From positions 1 through 64,000 of the forward strand of contig JAPLOI010000073.1 in NCBI GenBank assembly GCA_026400815.1: DNA of 64,000 bases. The letters run 5' to 3'. This document shows positions 42,298 through 54,726 of the stretch, one piece after another. Position numbers and translations under genes: made by a program. The stretch's first letter is position 1. Each line of letters starts with the position of its first letter. The notes beneath the pieces are model-generated. The model ran no database searches and was not told where the DNA came from. It saw nothing but the letters and a program-made list of their open reading frames with translations. The DNA is from Alphaproteobacteria bacterium (GTDB lineage Bacteria > Pseudomonadota > Alphaproteobacteria > Acetobacterales > Acetobacteraceae).

Positions 42298-43872
42298 ATG
42301 GGAATTCGGCATTGGGGTGCGGCGTTGCTGGCCGGCGCGATGGCGGCCTGGACGCCGGCGGGCGCACAGACATTGACTCTGGCGGTGGCCGCGGCGCCCA
42401 CCAGCGTGGACCCGCACTACCATAACCTCGGCCCCAACAACGCGCTCGCGATGCACATCTTCGGCGCGCTGGTGGATACCGATGCGGCGGCCAAGCCGCG
42501 GCCGGGTCTGGCGCTGTCGTGGCGCGCGGTGGACGACACCACCTGGGAGTTCAAGCTGCGCCCGGGCGTTACCTTCCACGACGGCGCGGCCTTCACGGCG
42601 GAGGACGTGGCCTACACCATCGCCCGCGTGCCGACGGTGAAGAACTCGCCCGGCAGCTTCCTGCTGTTCACCCGCTCCATCACCGGGGTGCAGGTGGTGG
42701 ACCCGCTGACGGTGCGCATGACCACGCGCGGCGTGACCCCGCTGCTGCCGGTGGACCTGACGCAGGTGCACATCCTGCCCAAGGGGCTGGGCGCGGAGCC
42801 GGCGACGGAGGATTTCAACGCGCTGAAGCATGCCAACGGCGCCGGCCCGTTCCGCATCACCGCCTGGCGCGCGAGCGACCGGGCGGAGCTTGCGCGCAAC
42901 GACGCCTATTGGGGCCCGAAGCCGCATTGGGAGCGGGTGGTCTATCGGATGATCCCGAACGATTCCGCCCGCACCTCCGCCCTGCTGGCCGGCGACGTGG
43001 ACCTGATCGAGGCGGTGCCGACGCAGGATCTGGTGAAGCTGCGCACCGACAAGCGCGTGGCGATGGCCGAGGCCGTTTCCCTGCGCGTGGCCTACCTGAT
43101 GCTGGATCTCTCCCGCAAGGACGGCCAGCCCTTCGTGCAGGGCCCGAACGGCGAGACGCTGACGACCAACCCGTTCCAGGATGTGCGGGTGCGCCGCGCG
43201 CTGTCGCTGGCCATCAACCGCCAGCTGATCGTGGACCGGGTGATGGAAGGGGCGGCGGTGCCCACCGGGCAGTTCCTGGCGCCGGGCAGCTTCAGCTATG
43301 TGGCGGACCTGGAGCCGCCGAAGCAGGACCTGGTGGAGGCCAGGCGGCTGCTGGCCGAGGCCGGCTACCCCAACGGCTTCCGCATCACGCTGCACGGGCC
43401 GAACGACCGCTACGTGAACGACGAGAAGATCATCCAGGCGGTCGGCCAGATGTGGAGCCGCGCCGGGATCCAGACCAAGGTGGAGGCGATCACCTGGCCG
43501 AGCTTCATCGGGCGCGCGAGCAAGCAGGAATTCTCGGCCTTCTTCGCGGCCTGGGGCATCACCTCGGGCGAGGCCTCCAACCCGCTGCGGGCCATGGTGG
43601 CGACGTTCGACGCGCAGAAGGGCACCGGCTCGGCGAATCGCAGCCGCTATTCCAATGCCGCGCTGGATGCGGTGATCGACCGCGCCTCCTCCATCACGGA
43701 TGACGCGGCACGCGAGCGCGCGTTGATCGAGGCGACGCGGCAGGCGATGGCGGATGTAGCGCTGATCACGCTCTACCAGCAGAAGAACATCTGGGGGATG
43801 AAGCCCAACCTGCGCTATGTGGCACGAGCCGATGAGGCAACGCGGGCCGCAGACGTGAGCGTGGCGCCCTAG
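42298..43872 (+). CDS. ABC transporter substrate-binding protein, family 5 (leads dppBCDF)
   Basis: 524 residues. Signal peptide (WGAALLAGAMAAWTPAGAQ), then PTSVDPHYHNLGPNNALAMHIFGALV, the WEFKLRPGVTFHDGAAFTAEDVAYT block and QDVRVRRALSLAINRQLIVDRVMEG. It is the binding protein of the peptide importer encoded downstream. ATG at 42298 sits after GCAGGGGG. In-frame starts at 42208 and 42253 would add a non-leader-like extension. Confidence 0.88.
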   Translation: MGIRHWGAALLAGAMAAWTPAGAQTLTLAVAAAPTSVDPHYHNLGPNNALAMHIFGALVDTDAAAKPRPGLALSWRAVDDTTWEFKLRPGVTFHDGAAFTAEDVAYTIARVPTVKNSPGSFLLFTRSITGVQVVDPLTVRMTTRGVTPLLPVDLTQVHILPKGLGAEPATEDFNALKHANGAGPFRITAWRASDRAELARNDAYWGPKPHWERVVYRMIPNDSARTSALLAGDVDLIEAVPTQDLVKLRTDKRVAMAEAVSLRVAYLMLDLSRKDGQPFVQGPNGETLTTNPFQDVRVRRALSLAINRQLIVDRVMEGAAVPTGQFLAPGSFSYVADLEPPKQDLVEARRLLAEAGYPNGFRITLHGPNDRYVNDEKIIQAVGQMWSRAGIQTKVEAITWPSFIGRASKQEFSAFFAAWGITSGEASNPLRAMVATFDAQKGTGSANRSRYSNAALDAVIDRASSITDDAARERALIEATRQAMADVALITLYQQKNIWGMKPNLRYVARADEATRAADVSVAP

Positions 43873-43914
43873 CGGCGGATATGGAGATGAAGCGATGACC
43901 GAGCAGGGCGCGGC

Positions 43915-44889
43915 ATGACAACCTGGATGCTGCGCCGCCTGATCCAGGCGGCGTTCGTGATGCTGGTGATGACGGTGATCGTGTTCATCGGCGTGAACGT
44001 GATCGGCGACCCCGTGGAGATCCTGATCTCCCCGGAGGCCGACCAGGCCGAGCGCGCCCGCGCCGTGGCGGCCCTCGGCTTGGACAAGCCGCTGTGGGAG
44101 CAGTACTGGCGCTTCCTATCGGGCGCGCTGCAGGGCGATCTCGGCCGCAGCTTCGTGTTCAACGAGCCGGCGCTGAAGTTGATCGCCCAGCGCATGCCGG
44201 CAACGCTGGAGCTGGCGATCACCGCCGTGCTGCTCTCGGTGATCCTGGGCATTCCGCTGGGGCTCTATGCCGGGCTGCGGCCGAACTCGATCGGCGGCCG
44301 CGCGATCATGGGCGCCTCCATCCTCGGCTTCTCGCTGCCCACCTTCTGGGTGGGGCTGATGCTGATCATGGTCTTCGCGGTGCAGCTGGGCTGGCTGCCC
44401 AGTACCGGGCGCGGGCCCACGCGCGAGCTGTTCGGGGTGCAGTGGAGCTTCCTGACCTGGGATGGGTTGCGCCACATGGCGATGCCGGCACTGAACCTCG
44501 CCCTGGGCAACATCGCCCTGGTGCTGCGCCTGACGCGCGCCGGGGTGCGTGAGAACCTGCCGATGGACTACGTGAAGTTCGCCCGCGCCAAGGGCATCTC
44601 GCCCAACCGGGTGGTGTTCGTGCACGTGCTGAAGAACATCCTGATCCCGATCGTGACGGTGGTGGGGCTCGAGATCGGCGGCCTGATCGCGTTTGCGGTG
44701 GTGACGGAAAGCGTGTTCGCCTGGCCCGGCATGGGCAAGCTGATCATCGACAGCATCAATGTGCTGGATCGCCCGGTGATCGTCGCCTACCTCATGATGA
44801 TCGTGCTGCTGTTCGTGGTGATCAACCTGATCGTGGACCTGCTCTACACCGTGTTGGATCCGCGCGTGCGGCTGGAGACCAAGGAATGA
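43915..44889 (+). CDS. peptide ABC transporter permease DppB-like
   Basis: 324 residues with six membrane segments. It begins with the DppB/OppB pattern (LRRLIQAAFVMLVMTVIVFIGVNVIGDP), then a periplasmic domain, and the EAA-like loop DYVKFARAKGISPNRVVFVHVLKN near 216-239. It forms the membrane channel with the DppC-like protein. The stop overlaps the next gene by four bases (ATGA). Confidence 0.92.
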   Translation: MTTWMLRRLIQAAFVMLVMTVIVFIGVNVIGDPVEILISPEADQAERARAVAALGLDKPLWEQYWRFLSGALQGDLGRSFVFNEPALKLIAQRMPATLELAITAVLLSVILGIPLGLYAGLRPNSIGGRAIMGASILGFSLPTFWVGLMLIMVFAVQLGWLPSTGRGPTRELFGVQWSFLTWDGLRHMAMPALNLALGNIALVLRLTRAGVRENLPMDYVKFARAKGISPNRVVFVHVLKNILIPIVTVVGLEIGGLIAFAVVTESVFAWPGMGKLIIDSINVLDRPVIVAYLMMIVLLFVVINLIVDLLYTVLDPRVRLETKE

Positions 44890-45800
44890 GCGCGACATCG
44901 CACGACGCGGCGCCAATGCCGCCCAAGCAGGAAACGCCGTTCCGGCGCTTCGTGTCTGAATACTCCGAAAGCCCCGTGGCGGTGGCCAGCTTCGTGCTGG
45001 TGGTGCTGATCGTGTCGATCGCGCTGCTGGCGCCGTTCATCTCGCCGCAGAACCCCTACGACCTCGCCCAGCTCGATATCATGGACGGGCGCCAGCCGCC
45101 CGGCTCCAAGTCGCTGGAGGGGCTGACCTTCTGGCTCGGCACGGATGACCAGGGGCGCGACATGCTCTCGGGCATCATGTACGGGCTGCGCATCTCGCTC
45201 GGCGTGGGCGCGGGCTCGGCGGTGATCGCCTGCGTGATCGGCACCGCGCTGGGGTTGATCGCGGCCTTTGCCGGCGGCAAGACGGATACCGGCATCATGC
45301 GGCTGGTGGATCTGCAGCTTTCGTTCCCGGCCATCCTGGTCGCCCTGATGATCCTGGCCTTCCTGGGCAAGGGTGTGATGAACGTGATGCTGGCGCTGGT
45401 GATCGTGGAGTGGGCCCGCTTCGCCCGCACCGCGCGCAGCGCCGCCCTGGTGGAGGCACGGCGGGAATACATGGAGGCGGCGCAGTGCCTGGCGCTGCCG
45501 AAATGGCGGCTGGTGTTCCGCCACATGCTGCCCAACTGCATGCCGCCGATCATCGTGATCTTCACCATCCTGGTGGCGCGCTCGATCACGCTGGAGGCGA
45601 CGCTGAGCTTCCTCGGCCTCGGCGTGCCGATCACCGAGCCCTCGCTGGGGCTGCTGATCGCCAACGGCTACCAGTACATGCTCTCCGGCAAATACTGGAT
45701 CAGCTTCTACCCCGGCATCGCGCTGCTGGTGACGATCATGGCCATCAACCTGGTGGGCGACCAGATGCGCGACGTGTTGAACCCCCGATTGAAGCGATGA
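44886..45800 (+). CDS. peptide ABC transporter permease DppC-like
   Basis: 304 residues. Features are the cytoplasmic N-terminal OppC-type helix, the FWLGTDDQGRDMLSGIMYGLRISLGVG motif after the first membrane span, and the coupling loop RREYMEAAQCLALPKWRLVFRHMLPN. Six membrane segments in all. Partner of the DppB-like protein in a dipeptide/oligopeptide importer. Confidence 0.92.
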   Translation: MSATSHDAAPMPPKQETPFRRFVSEYSESPVAVASFVLVVLIVSIALLAPFISPQNPYDLAQLDIMDGRQPPGSKSLEGLTFWLGTDDQGRDMLSGIMYGLRISLGVGAGSAVIACVIGTALGLIAAFAGGKTDTGIMRLVDLQLSFPAILVALMILAFLGKGVMNVMLALVIVEWARFARTARSAALVEARREYMEAAQCLALPKWRLVFRHMLPNCMPPIIVIFTILVARSITLEATLSFLGLGVPITEPSLGLLIANGYQYMLSGKYWISFYPGIALLVTIMAINLVGDQMRDVLNPRLKR

Positions 45801-45813
45801 GGGGGCTCAAGCG

Positions 45814-46791
45814 ATGAGCGACACAACTCTTGAGGTCCAGGGCCTCTCCACCCACTTCCTCACCCGCGCCGGCGTGGTGCGCGCGGTGGAGGACATCTCC
45901 TTCTCCGTGGGCCGTGGCCGCGTGCTGGGGCTGGTGGGCGAATCCGGCTCCGGCAAGTCCGTGACGGGCTTCTCGGTGATCGGCCTCGTCGATCCGCCCG
46001 GGCAGATCGTGCGCGGGAAAATCCTGTTCCAGGGGCGGGACCTGACCAAGCTGGACGAACGGGAGCTGCAGGATCTGCGCGGCAACCGCATCGCCATGAT
46101 CTTCCAGGACCCGATGATGACGCTGAACCCGGTTCTGCGCATCGACACCCAGATGATCGAGACGGTGCTGGCGCACGACAACGTCTCCCGCGAGGAGGCG
46201 CGGCAGCGCTCGCGCGATGCGCTGGGCATGGTCGGCATTCCCTCCCCGGATGAGCGGCTGGTGAGCTACCCGCACCAGTTCTCCGGCGGCATGCGTCAGC
46301 GCGTGGCCATCGCCATCGCCCTGCTGCACCGACCGGACCTGATCATCGCCGACGAGCCGACCACGGCGCTGGACGTGACCATCCAGGCGCAGATCCTGGC
46401 CGAGGTGCAGAAGCTGGCGCGCGAGGTCGGCACCGCGCTGATCTGGATCACGCACGACCTTTCGGTGATCGCCGGCCTCGCCGACGACATCGCGGTGATG
46501 TACGCCGGCCGCATCGTGGAATCCGGCTCGGTGGCGGAAGTGCTGGACCGGCCGATGCACCCCTATACCCACGGGCTGATCGGCAGCGTGCCCAGCCGCA
46601 ACGCGCGTGGCACCCGGCTGCGCCAGATCCCGGGCATGACGCCTTCGATGCTCAATCTCGGGCCGGGCTGCGCCTTCCGCGCCCGCTGCGCGCGCGCCGA
46701 TGCGGCTTGCGCGGCCGACCCGCCGCAAAGCGCGCCCAGCGCCGGGCGCACGCTGCGCTGCTTCCACCCGCAGCTGGAGATGACGGCGTGA
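45814..46791 (+). CDS. peptide ABC transporter ATP-binding protein DppD-like
   Basis: 325 residues. Walker A is GESGSGKS near 39-46, the signature SGGMRQR near 166, and Walker [17 protein letters not shown]-terminal oligopeptide-type extension follows, with cysteines in [15 protein letters not shown] that bind an Fe-S cluster or metal in some relatives. It powers the importer together with DppF. The stop overlaps the next GTG by four bases. Confidence 0.93.
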   Translation: MSDTTLEVQGLSTHFLTRAGVVRAVEDISFSVGRGRVLGLVGESGSGKSVTGFSVIGLVDPPGQIVRGKILFQGRDLTKLDERELQDLRGNRIAMIFQDPMMTLNPVLRIDTQMIETVLAHDNVSREEARQRSRDALGMVGIPSPDERLVSYPHQFSGGMRQRVAIAIALLHRPDLIIADEPTTALDVTIQAQILAEVQKLAREVGTALIWITHDLSVIAGLADDIAVMYAGRIVESGSVAEVLDRPMHPYTHGLIGSVPSRNARGTRLRQIPGMTPSMLNLGPGCAFRARCARADAACAADPPQSAPSAGRTLRCFHPQLEMTA

Positions 46792-47819
46792 GTGCCACGA
46801 CGAAAGATACGGCCGCGCCGGTCATCGAGCTGCGCGGCATCTCCAAGCGCTTCGGCAAGTCGCTCGATTTCGCCGCCAAGCTGGCGCAGGGGGCCAAGCG
46901 TGCCCTGGGCGGCACGGTGCCGAACACCGTGGTGCGCGCGGTAGACAACGTGGACCTCACCGTCCGTCGCGGCGAGGTGGTGGGGCTGGTGGGCGAATCC
47001 GGCTGCGGCAAGTCCACGCTCGGCCGGATGGTCGCCGGCATCATGCCGCCCAGCGACGGCACCGTGCTGTTCGAGGGGCAAGACATCCGGACCTTCGATT
47101 CGGAGCAGACGCGCCAGGCCAAGCTGAAGGTCCAGATGATCTTCCAGGACCCCTACGCCTCGCTCAACCCGCGCATGCGGGTGGATGAGATCGTGGGCGA
47201 GGCACCGCGCGTGCATCGCCTGGTGGGGCCCGAGGGCTACGACGCCTATGTGGATGCGCAGTTCCGCCGCGCCGGGCTCGACCCCGCCTACAAGCGGCGC
47301 TATCCGCACCAGTTCAGCGGCGGCCAGCGCCAGCGCATCGGCATTGCCAGGGCACTCGCCGTGCAGCCGGAATTCCTGGTGTGCGACGAGGCGGTGGCCG
47401 CGCTGGACGTTTCGATCCAGGCGCAGATCCTGAACCTGTTCATGGATTTGCGCGAGCAGCTGGACCTGACCTACCTGTTCATCAGCCACGATCTCGGCGT
47501 GGTGGAGCATTTGTCAGACCGCGTGGCGATCATGTACCTGGGCCGCATCGTGGAGGAGGCCTCGGCGGAGGAGATCTTCTCCCGCGCCAACCATCCCTAC
47601 ACCCAGGCGCTGCTGGCCGAGGTGCCGCGCATCGATACCCGCAAGCGCACCTTCACCGCGATCAAGGGCGAGATCCCCTCGCCGATCAACCCGCCGCCGG
47701 GCTGCCACTTCCACCCGCGCTGCCCGCACGCCATGCCGATCTGCCGGGAACAGGCCCCGGCACTCGCCACGGTGGCACCGGGCCACCGCAGCGCCTGCCA
47801 CCTGAACACGGTGGGCTAG
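46788..47819 (+). CDS. peptide ABC transporter ATP-binding protein DppF-like
   Basis: 343 residues from a GTG overlapping the dppD stop (GTGA). Walker [10 protein letters not shown], signature SGGQRQR, Walker [16 protein letters not shown], and the C-terminal [15 protein letters not shown] motif. Between the core strands it carries an insert ([18 protein letters not shown]) before the VRAVDNVDL strand. Last gene of the dpp operon, followed by a GC hairpin. Confidence 0.93.
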   Translation: MSATTKDTAAPVIELRGISKRFGKSLDFAAKLAQGAKRALGGTVPNTVVRAVDNVDLTVRRGEVVGLVGESGCGKSTLGRMVAGIMPPSDGTVLFEGQDIRTFDSEQTRQAKLKVQMIFQDPYASLNPRMRVDEIVGEAPRVHRLVGPEGYDAYVDAQFRRAGLDPAYKRRYPHQFSGGQRQRIGIARALAVQPEFLVCDEAVAALDVSIQAQILNLFMDLREQLDLTYLFISHDLGVVEHLSDRVAIMYLGRIVEEASAEEIFSRANHPYTQALLAEVPRIDTRKRTFTAIKGEIPSPINPPPGCHFHPRCPHAMPICREQAPALATVAPGHRSACHLNTVG

Positions 47820-47825
47820 CCAGCC

Positions 47826-47847
47826 CCCCCCGGCGCGGGCCGGGGGG
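47826..47847. terminator. GC hairpin between convergent genes
   Basis: CCCCCCGGC and GCCGGGGGG form a 9-base stem with a four-base loop. It lies between the dppF-like gene and the DSD1-family gene, which converge here, and could stop transcription from both sides. Confidence 0.6.
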
Positions 47848-47856
47848 AGGGTTCTC

Positions 47857-48981
47857 CTAGAAGGCGCCGCCGCGCGCCGCGATCGGCCACAGGCATTCCA
47901 CGCGGCCGTTTCGCACGCCCACGTACCAGTCGTGCCGGTCCACCGTGGGGTCGCAATGGCTCGGCACCAGGCGCAGCTTGGCGCCGATGGCGGGGCCGCG
48001 CATCTCGGCCGGGAACTCGATCTTGCCGTGCTCGTCGGATGCGCTGGTGAACTTCATCTGCGGCTGCTGCCACACGCCCGGCATGCCGGATTCGATGGCG
48101 ATCGACTTGTGGCCCACATCCGTGACGGCCACGCCGGCGCGCGGTGCGGACATCACGGTGCCGAGCACGAACAGCGAGTGGCGGAACTGGCTGACGAAGC
48201 CGCCGGCGCCATCCAGGTTCTTGGCGTAGTCCACATCCATGAAACAGTAGCTGCCGGCCTGCAATTCAGTGAACACGCCGGAGGCGGCCTCGATCTCGAA
48301 GGTGCCGGTGCCGGCGCCGCCGACGATGGGGCAGGGCACGCCCTGCTGCGTCAGCATCTCCACCGTGCGGCGCGTATCCGCCACGGTCTGCGCGATGGCG
48401 TTGCGGCGTTCCTCCAGCGTGCGGAAATGCTGGGCGCGGCCGTGATAGGCCTGCAGCCCGCCGAAGGTCAGGTGCGGATCGGCCGCGATCATCTGCGCCA
48501 GCGCCACGGCCGGCGAGCCCGGCTCCACGCCGCAGCGATTGCCGCCCACGTTGATCTCCACCAGCACGTTCAGCACCACCCCGGCATCGCGCGCGGCGGC
48601 GGAGATGGCGGCCACATGCGCGGGATCGTCGGCGCAGATCGAGATGCGGGCGAGGCGCGCAAGTGCGGCGGCACGGGCGAGCTTGCTGGCGCCGACCACC
48701 TCGTTGCTGATCAGGATGTCCGTCACCCCGCCCCAGGCCAGCGCCTCGGCTTCGGCGACCTTCTGCACGCACTGGCCCACGGCGCCGCGGCGGATCTGCT
48801 GCAGCGCCACGATGGGGGATTTATGCGTCTTGGCATGGGCGCGCAGCTTCACGCCGGTGCCCTCGATGGCCTTCGCCATCGTGTCCAGGTTGTATTCGAA
48901 GGCATCGAGGTCGATCAGCAGGGCGGGGGTATCGACCTCGTCCTCGCGCATGCCGGGGCGGGCGGGGGGCGGTTGCAGCAT
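47857..48981 (-). CDS. DSD1 family PLP-dependent enzyme (D-serine dehydratase / D-threonine aldolase-like)
   Basis: 374 residues, fold-type III. The PLP lysine is in LRAHAKTHKSP (about Lys51). The C-terminal domain keeps the zinc-binding His-Cys pair in VPSHCDPTVDRHDW. Eukaryotic DSD1-type enzymes dehydrate D-serine, and bacterial relatives include D-threonine aldolases that cleave beta-hydroxy D-amino acids to glycine and an aldehyde. Which reaction applies is not decided by sequence. It converges with the dpp operon. Confidence 0.88.
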   Translation of the reverse strand: MLQPPPARPGMREDEVDTPALLIDLDAFEYNLDTMAKAIEGTGVKLRAHAKTHKSPIVALQQIRRGAVGQCVQKVAEAEALAWGGVTDILISNEVVGASKLARAAALARLARISICADDPAHVAAISAAARDAGVVLNVLVEINVGGNRCGVEPGSPAVALAQMIAADPHLTFGGLQAYHGRAQHFRTLEERRNAIAQTVADTRRTVEMLTQQGVPCPIVGGAGTGTFEIEAASGVFTELQAGSYCFMDVDYAKNLDGAGGFVSQFRHSLFVLGTVMSAPRAGVAVTDVGHKSIAIESGMPGVWQQPQMKFTSASDEHGKIEFPAEMRGPAIGAKLRLVPSHCDPTVDRHDWYVGVRNGRVECLWPIAARGGAF

Positions 48982-48993
48982 GCGGTGTGATCC

Positions 48994-49317
48994 CTAGAAC
49001 CAAGGACGTTTCGTGGCGGCGCGGGCAATCCACACGCCGGCCACAGTGTTGCCCCGCGCGGTGCGCACCGCAACCCGGCGCAGGTCATACAACGGGCCTT
49101 CATAGGCGGAGAGCCGTCGCAGTGCCGCCGCATCCACCACCGCCACCGCGCCACGCACCGCGGCGCGCGCCCGCACCAGCGTGGGATACCGCCCGCCCCG
49201 CATCGCCACCCGCTTCCAGCCGCGCAGCATGGCGGGCGCCATCGCCACCTCCCGCCCCGTGCAGTGCGCCATTCGCGCGGGATCGAGCAGCGTGCCATAC
49301 AGGAACAGCCTCACCAC
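48994..49317 (-). CDS. gamma-glutamylcyclotransferase-like (AIG2/GGCT fold) protein
   Basis: About 107 residues. Family opening LFLYGTLLDPARM and the AYEGPLYDLRRVAVR segment hold the catalytic-type glutamate (YEG). These small barrels form 5-oxoproline from gamma-glutamyl amines or peptides, or process related amides. Two GTG codons (49317 and 49314) are candidate starts right before the family motif. The long ATG frame upstream crosses into the malic-enzyme gene's leader. It precedes the DSD1-family gene by 12 bases on the same strand, so the two are likely co-transcribed. Confidence 0.75.
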   Translation of the reverse strand: MVRLFLYGTLLDPARMAHCTGREVAMAPAMLRGWKRVAMRGGRYPTLVRARAAVRGAVAVVDAAALRRLSAYEGPLYDLRRVAVRTARGNTVAGVWIARAATKRPWF

Positions 49318-49388
49318 CCGCCTCCACCGTTCCGGTTGCAACCCGGCCAGCCCCGCCCGATCTAGGGGTGGCAGCACAGGACAGGTCC

Positions 49389-51683
<2,295 letters not shown>

Positions 51684-51687
51684 CGCG

Positions 51688-52152
51688 ATGATCTCGCTGC
51701 TTCTGGGCCTCGCCTCGCTCATCACCCTGCTCGCCGTGCTCGGCATGTTCAGCCGCGCCAAGGTGGCCAACGTGAAGGCGGCGCTGATCTGGGCCGGCGC
51801 CATCGGCGGCATCCTGCTGGCGGCCATGCTGTTCTTCACCGGCCGCGGCGCCATCGCGCTGTCCGCCCTGGTGTTCCTGGGCCCGATGATCTGGAGCTGG
51901 ATCGCCGAAGGCCGCGCCCGCCGCACCGGCGGCCCCACCCCCGGCCCGCGCGCGCGCTTCTGGCAGCCCCCGCCCCGCGGCGGCATGAGCCAGGAGGAAG
52001 CCTACGAGATCCTCGGCCTGCGCCCCGGTGCCACCCAGGCAGACATCCGCGCCGCCCATCGCCGCCTGATGTCCACCGCCCATCCGGATCGCGGCGGCTC
52101 CGATTGGCTCGCCGCCCGCATCAACCAGGCGCGGGACGTGCTGTTGGGTTGA
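51688..52152 (+). CDS. membrane-anchored J-domain protein
   Basis: 154 residues. Three hydrophobic segments lie at about 2-20, 33-51 and 56-72. A basic, proline-rich linker leads to a C-terminal J domain (about 101-154) with the HPD motif at 132-134 (AHPDRGGS). It places a DnaK-stimulating J domain on the inner membrane, like TIM14/DjlA-type proteins in general layout. It starts five bases after maeB and is probably co-transcribed with it. Confidence 0.85.
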   Translation: MISLLLGLASLITLLAVLGMFSRAKVANVKAALIWAGAIGGILLAAMLFFTGRGAIALSALVFLGPMIWSWIAEGRARRTGGPTPGPRARFWQPPPRGGMSQEEAYEILGLRPGATQADIRAAHRRLMSTAHPDRGGSDWLAARINQARDVLLG

Positions 52153-52287
52153 TCCGTGCCCGATGCCGCGCTTTTGACCGCAGCCGCGCGCCGCGCAGCC
52201 ACCCCAGGCCCTTGAGCCCCTGCCACAATCCCGCCAATAGGCTATGGCATCCGCTAGCCGGGTTCGCATCGAAAGGGAACGTCCACC

Positions 52288-53166
52288 GTGATCAAGCCGC
52301 TCCGCAAGGCCGTGCTCCCTGTCGCCGGCCTCGGCACGCGCTTCCTGCCGGCCACCAAGGCCATGGCCAAGGAAATGCTGCCCGTGGTCGACAAGCCCCT
52401 GATCCAATACGCGATCGAGGAGGCCCGCGCGGCGGGGATCGAGCAGTTCTGCCTCGTCACCGGCCGCGGCAAAACCGCGCTGGTCGAGCATTTCGACATT
52501 GCCTACGAGCTGGAATCCACCCTGCGTGCCCGCGGCAAGCAGAAGGAGCTGGATGCGCTGCGCTCCTGGCACATGGAGCCGGGCTCGATCGTGACCGTGC
52601 GCCAGCAGGAGCCGTTGGGCCTCGGCCACGCCATCTGGTGCGCCCGGGCCTTCATCGGCGACGACCCCTTCGCCATCCTGCTGCCGGACGACCTCGTGCT
52701 CTCCGAAACCCCCTGCATGAAGCAGCTGGCCGACGCCTATGCCGAAACCGGCGGCTGCGTGGTGGCTGTCACGGAAGTGCCGCGCGAGCACACCAGCCGC
52801 TACGGCATCCTGGATATCGGCGCAGATGACGGCCGCATGGCCGAGGTGAAGGGCCTGGTGGAAAAGCCGAAGCCGGAGGACGCGCCCAGCAACCTCTCCA
52901 TCATCGGCCGCTACATCCTGCGCCCGGAGGTGATCGGCCACCTGGCCAAGATGGAACGCGGCGCGGGCAACGAGGTGCAGCTGACCGACGGCATGGCCAA
53001 GCTGATCGGCGAGGTGCCGTTCCACGGCCTGCGCTACGAAGGCAAGCGCTTCGATTGCGGCGACAAGATCGGCTTCCTGGAAGCCCAGATCGCTTTTGCC
53101 CTCAAGCGGCCAGACATGGCTGGCGCCGTGAAGGGCTTCCTTAAGAATTATTGCGCAGATCTGTAA
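52288..53166 (+). CDS. galU: UTP-glucose-1-phosphate uridylyltransferase
   Basis: 292 residues from a GTG. The nucleotide-binding motif [19 protein letters not shown] lies near 14-32, followed by the [12 protein letters not shown] segment, the [12 protein letters not shown] segment and [13 protein letters not shown]. It makes UDP-glucose for surface polysaccharides and trehalose or glucan synthesis. It is followed after 25 bases by a phosphoglucomutase gene that supplies its substrate. AAAGGGAACG lies just upstream of the start. Confidence 0.95.
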   Translation: MIKPLRKAVLPVAGLGTRFLPATKAMAKEMLPVVDKPLIQYAIEEARAAGIEQFCLVTGRGKTALVEHFDIAYELESTLRARGKQKELDALRSWHMEPGSIVTVRQQEPLGLGHAIWCARAFIGDDPFAILLPDDLVLSETPCMKQLADAYAETGGCVVAVTEVPREHTSRYGILDIGADDGRMAEVKGLVEKPKPEDAPSNLSIIGRYILRPEVIGHLAKMERGAGNEVQLTDGMAKLIGEVPFHGLRYEGKRFDCGDKIGFLEAQIAFALKRPDMAGAVKGFLKNYCADL

Positions 53167-53191
53167 CGACCCCAGCGGAAGAGCAGCCAAG

Positions 53192-54613
53192 ATGGCATTC
53201 GCCCATAATTTCGATCCTACCGTTCTGCGCGAGTACGACATCCGCGGCATCGTCGGCAAAACCCTGCACGGCGCGGATGCGTTTGCCATCGGCCGCTGCT
53301 TCGGCACCGTGGTGGCCCGCACCGGCGGCACCGTGGTGGCCGTGGGCTATGACGGCCGCCTGTCTTCCCCCGCGCTGGAGAAGGAACTCGTCGCCGGCCT
53401 CAAGGCTAGCGGCATGGAAGTGGTGCGCATCGGCCTTGGCCCCACGCCCATGCTCTACTACGCCAGCACGGTGCTGAAGACCGGCGGCGCGATCATGCTC
53501 ACCGGCAGCCACAACCCGCCGGACTACAACGGCTTCAAGATGATGCTGGCCGGCAAGCCGTTCTTCGGCGAGCAGATCCGCAAGATCGGCAGCATGGCCG
53601 CCGCCGGCGACGTGGTGGCCGAGGCCCCAGGGGGCAAAGGGGGCAGCGACCGCAGCATCGACATCTCCGAAGACTACATCACCCGCCTGGTGCAGGATTG
53701 GGATGGCGGCGATCGCAACCTCAAGGTGGTGTGGGACAACGGCAACGGTGCCGCCGGCGACGTGCTGGTGCGCCTCGTCAAGCGCCTGCCCGGCACCCAC
53801 ACCGTGCTGTTCCCCGAGATCGACGGCAAGTTCCCCAACCACCACCCCGACCCCACCGTGCCCAAGAACCTCGAAGCCCTGGTGGCCGAAGTTGCCAAGC
53901 AAGGCGCCGATCTCGGCATCGCCTTCGACGGCGACGCAGACCGCATCGGCGTGGTGGACGATAGCGGCACCATGATGTTCGGCGACCAGCTGCTGGTGGT
54001 CCTCGCCCGCGATGTGCTGAAGAAGCACCCCGGCGCCAACATCATCGCCGACGTGAAGGCCAGCCAGGTGCTGTTCGACGAGATCGCCCGCGCCGGTGGC
54101 AAGCCGGAGATGTGGCGCACCGGCCACTCCCTCATCAAGGCGCGCATGGCCGAAACCGGCTGCCCGCTGGCCGGCGAGATGAGCGGCCACATCTTCTTCA
54201 ACGACATCTGGTACGGCTTCGACGACGCGCTCTACGCCGGTGTCCGCCTGCTCGGCATCCAGGCGCGCAGCAGCGAGAAACTCTCCACCGTGCGCGCCGC
54301 ACTGCCCCAGGTGGTGAACACCCCGGAGCTGCGCTTCAACTGCGACGACCACCGCAAGTTCGAAGTCATCACCGAAGTCGCCGCCCGCCTGCGCGCGGCC
54401 GGCGCCACGATGTCAGACATCGACGGCGTGCGCGTGAACACCGCCGATGGCTGGTGGCTGCTGCGCGCCTCGAACACCCAGGCGGTGTTGGTCGCGCGCT
54501 GCGAAGCGAAGAGCGACGAAGGGCTGGAACGGCTGAAGCATGCCCTGGTCGCGCAACTTGAGGCCAGCGGGTTGGAAGCGCCTGATTTCTCTGGGGAGAA
54601 TGCGGGGCACTAA
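53192..54613 (+). CDS. phosphomannomutase/phosphoglucomutase
   Basis: 473 residues, alpha-D-phosphohexomutase family. The phosphoserine is Ser106 in [11 protein letters not shown]. The metal loop FDGDADRIG is near 246, the sugar-binding loop GEMSGHIFF near 328, and the phosphate-binding RASNTQ.VLVARCE segment near the end. It interconverts hexose-1- and hexose-6-phosphates. Next to galU it probably forms glucose-1-phosphate and mannose-1-phosphate for exopolysaccharide or lipopolysaccharide precursors. Confidence 0.93.
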   Translation: MAFAHNFDPTVLREYDIRGIVGKTLHGADAFAIGRCFGTVVARTGGTVVAVGYDGRLSSPALEKELVAGLKASGMEVVRIGLGPTPMLYYASTVLKTGGAIMLTGSHNPPDYNGFKMMLAGKPFFGEQIRKIGSMAAAGDVVAEAPGGKGGSDRSIDISEDYITRLVQDWDGGDRNLKVVWDNGNGAAGDVLVRLVKRLPGTHTVLFPEIDGKFPNHHPDPTVPKNLEALVAEVAKQGADLGIAFDGDADRIGVVDDSGTMMFGDQLLVVLARDVLKKHPGANIIADVKASQVLFDEIARAGGKPEMWRTGHSLIKARMAETGCPLAGEMSGHIFFNDIWYGFDDALYAGVRLLGIQARSSEKLSTVRAALPQVVNTPELRFNCDDHRKFEVITEVAARLRAAGATMSDIDGVRVNTADGWWLLRASNTQAVLVARCEAKSDEGLERLKHALVAQLEASGLEAPDFSGENAGH

Positions 54614-54625
54614 GCAAGCAAGCGT

Positions 54626-54720
54626 GTTCTTTTTTGAAAAAAGAACCAAAAAACTTTCGTGAGTTTGATGCGGAAAAGCCCGGCCTTTCCGCATCAAACG
54701 AATGAAGTCTTTTTGCTTCC
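54626..54720. repeat. T-rich double-hairpin repeat, copy 4 (truncated at the right end)
   Basis: Hairpin A is at 54626-54646. The core has a perfect 14-base stem, 54663-54676 with 54686-54699 (GTTTGATGCGGAAA and its complement). The right part keeps GAAGTCTTTTTGCTTC but lacks hairpin B. The coding sequence of the WYL regulator begins six bases later instead. Confidence 0.75.
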
Positions 54721-54726
54721 TTCCTG

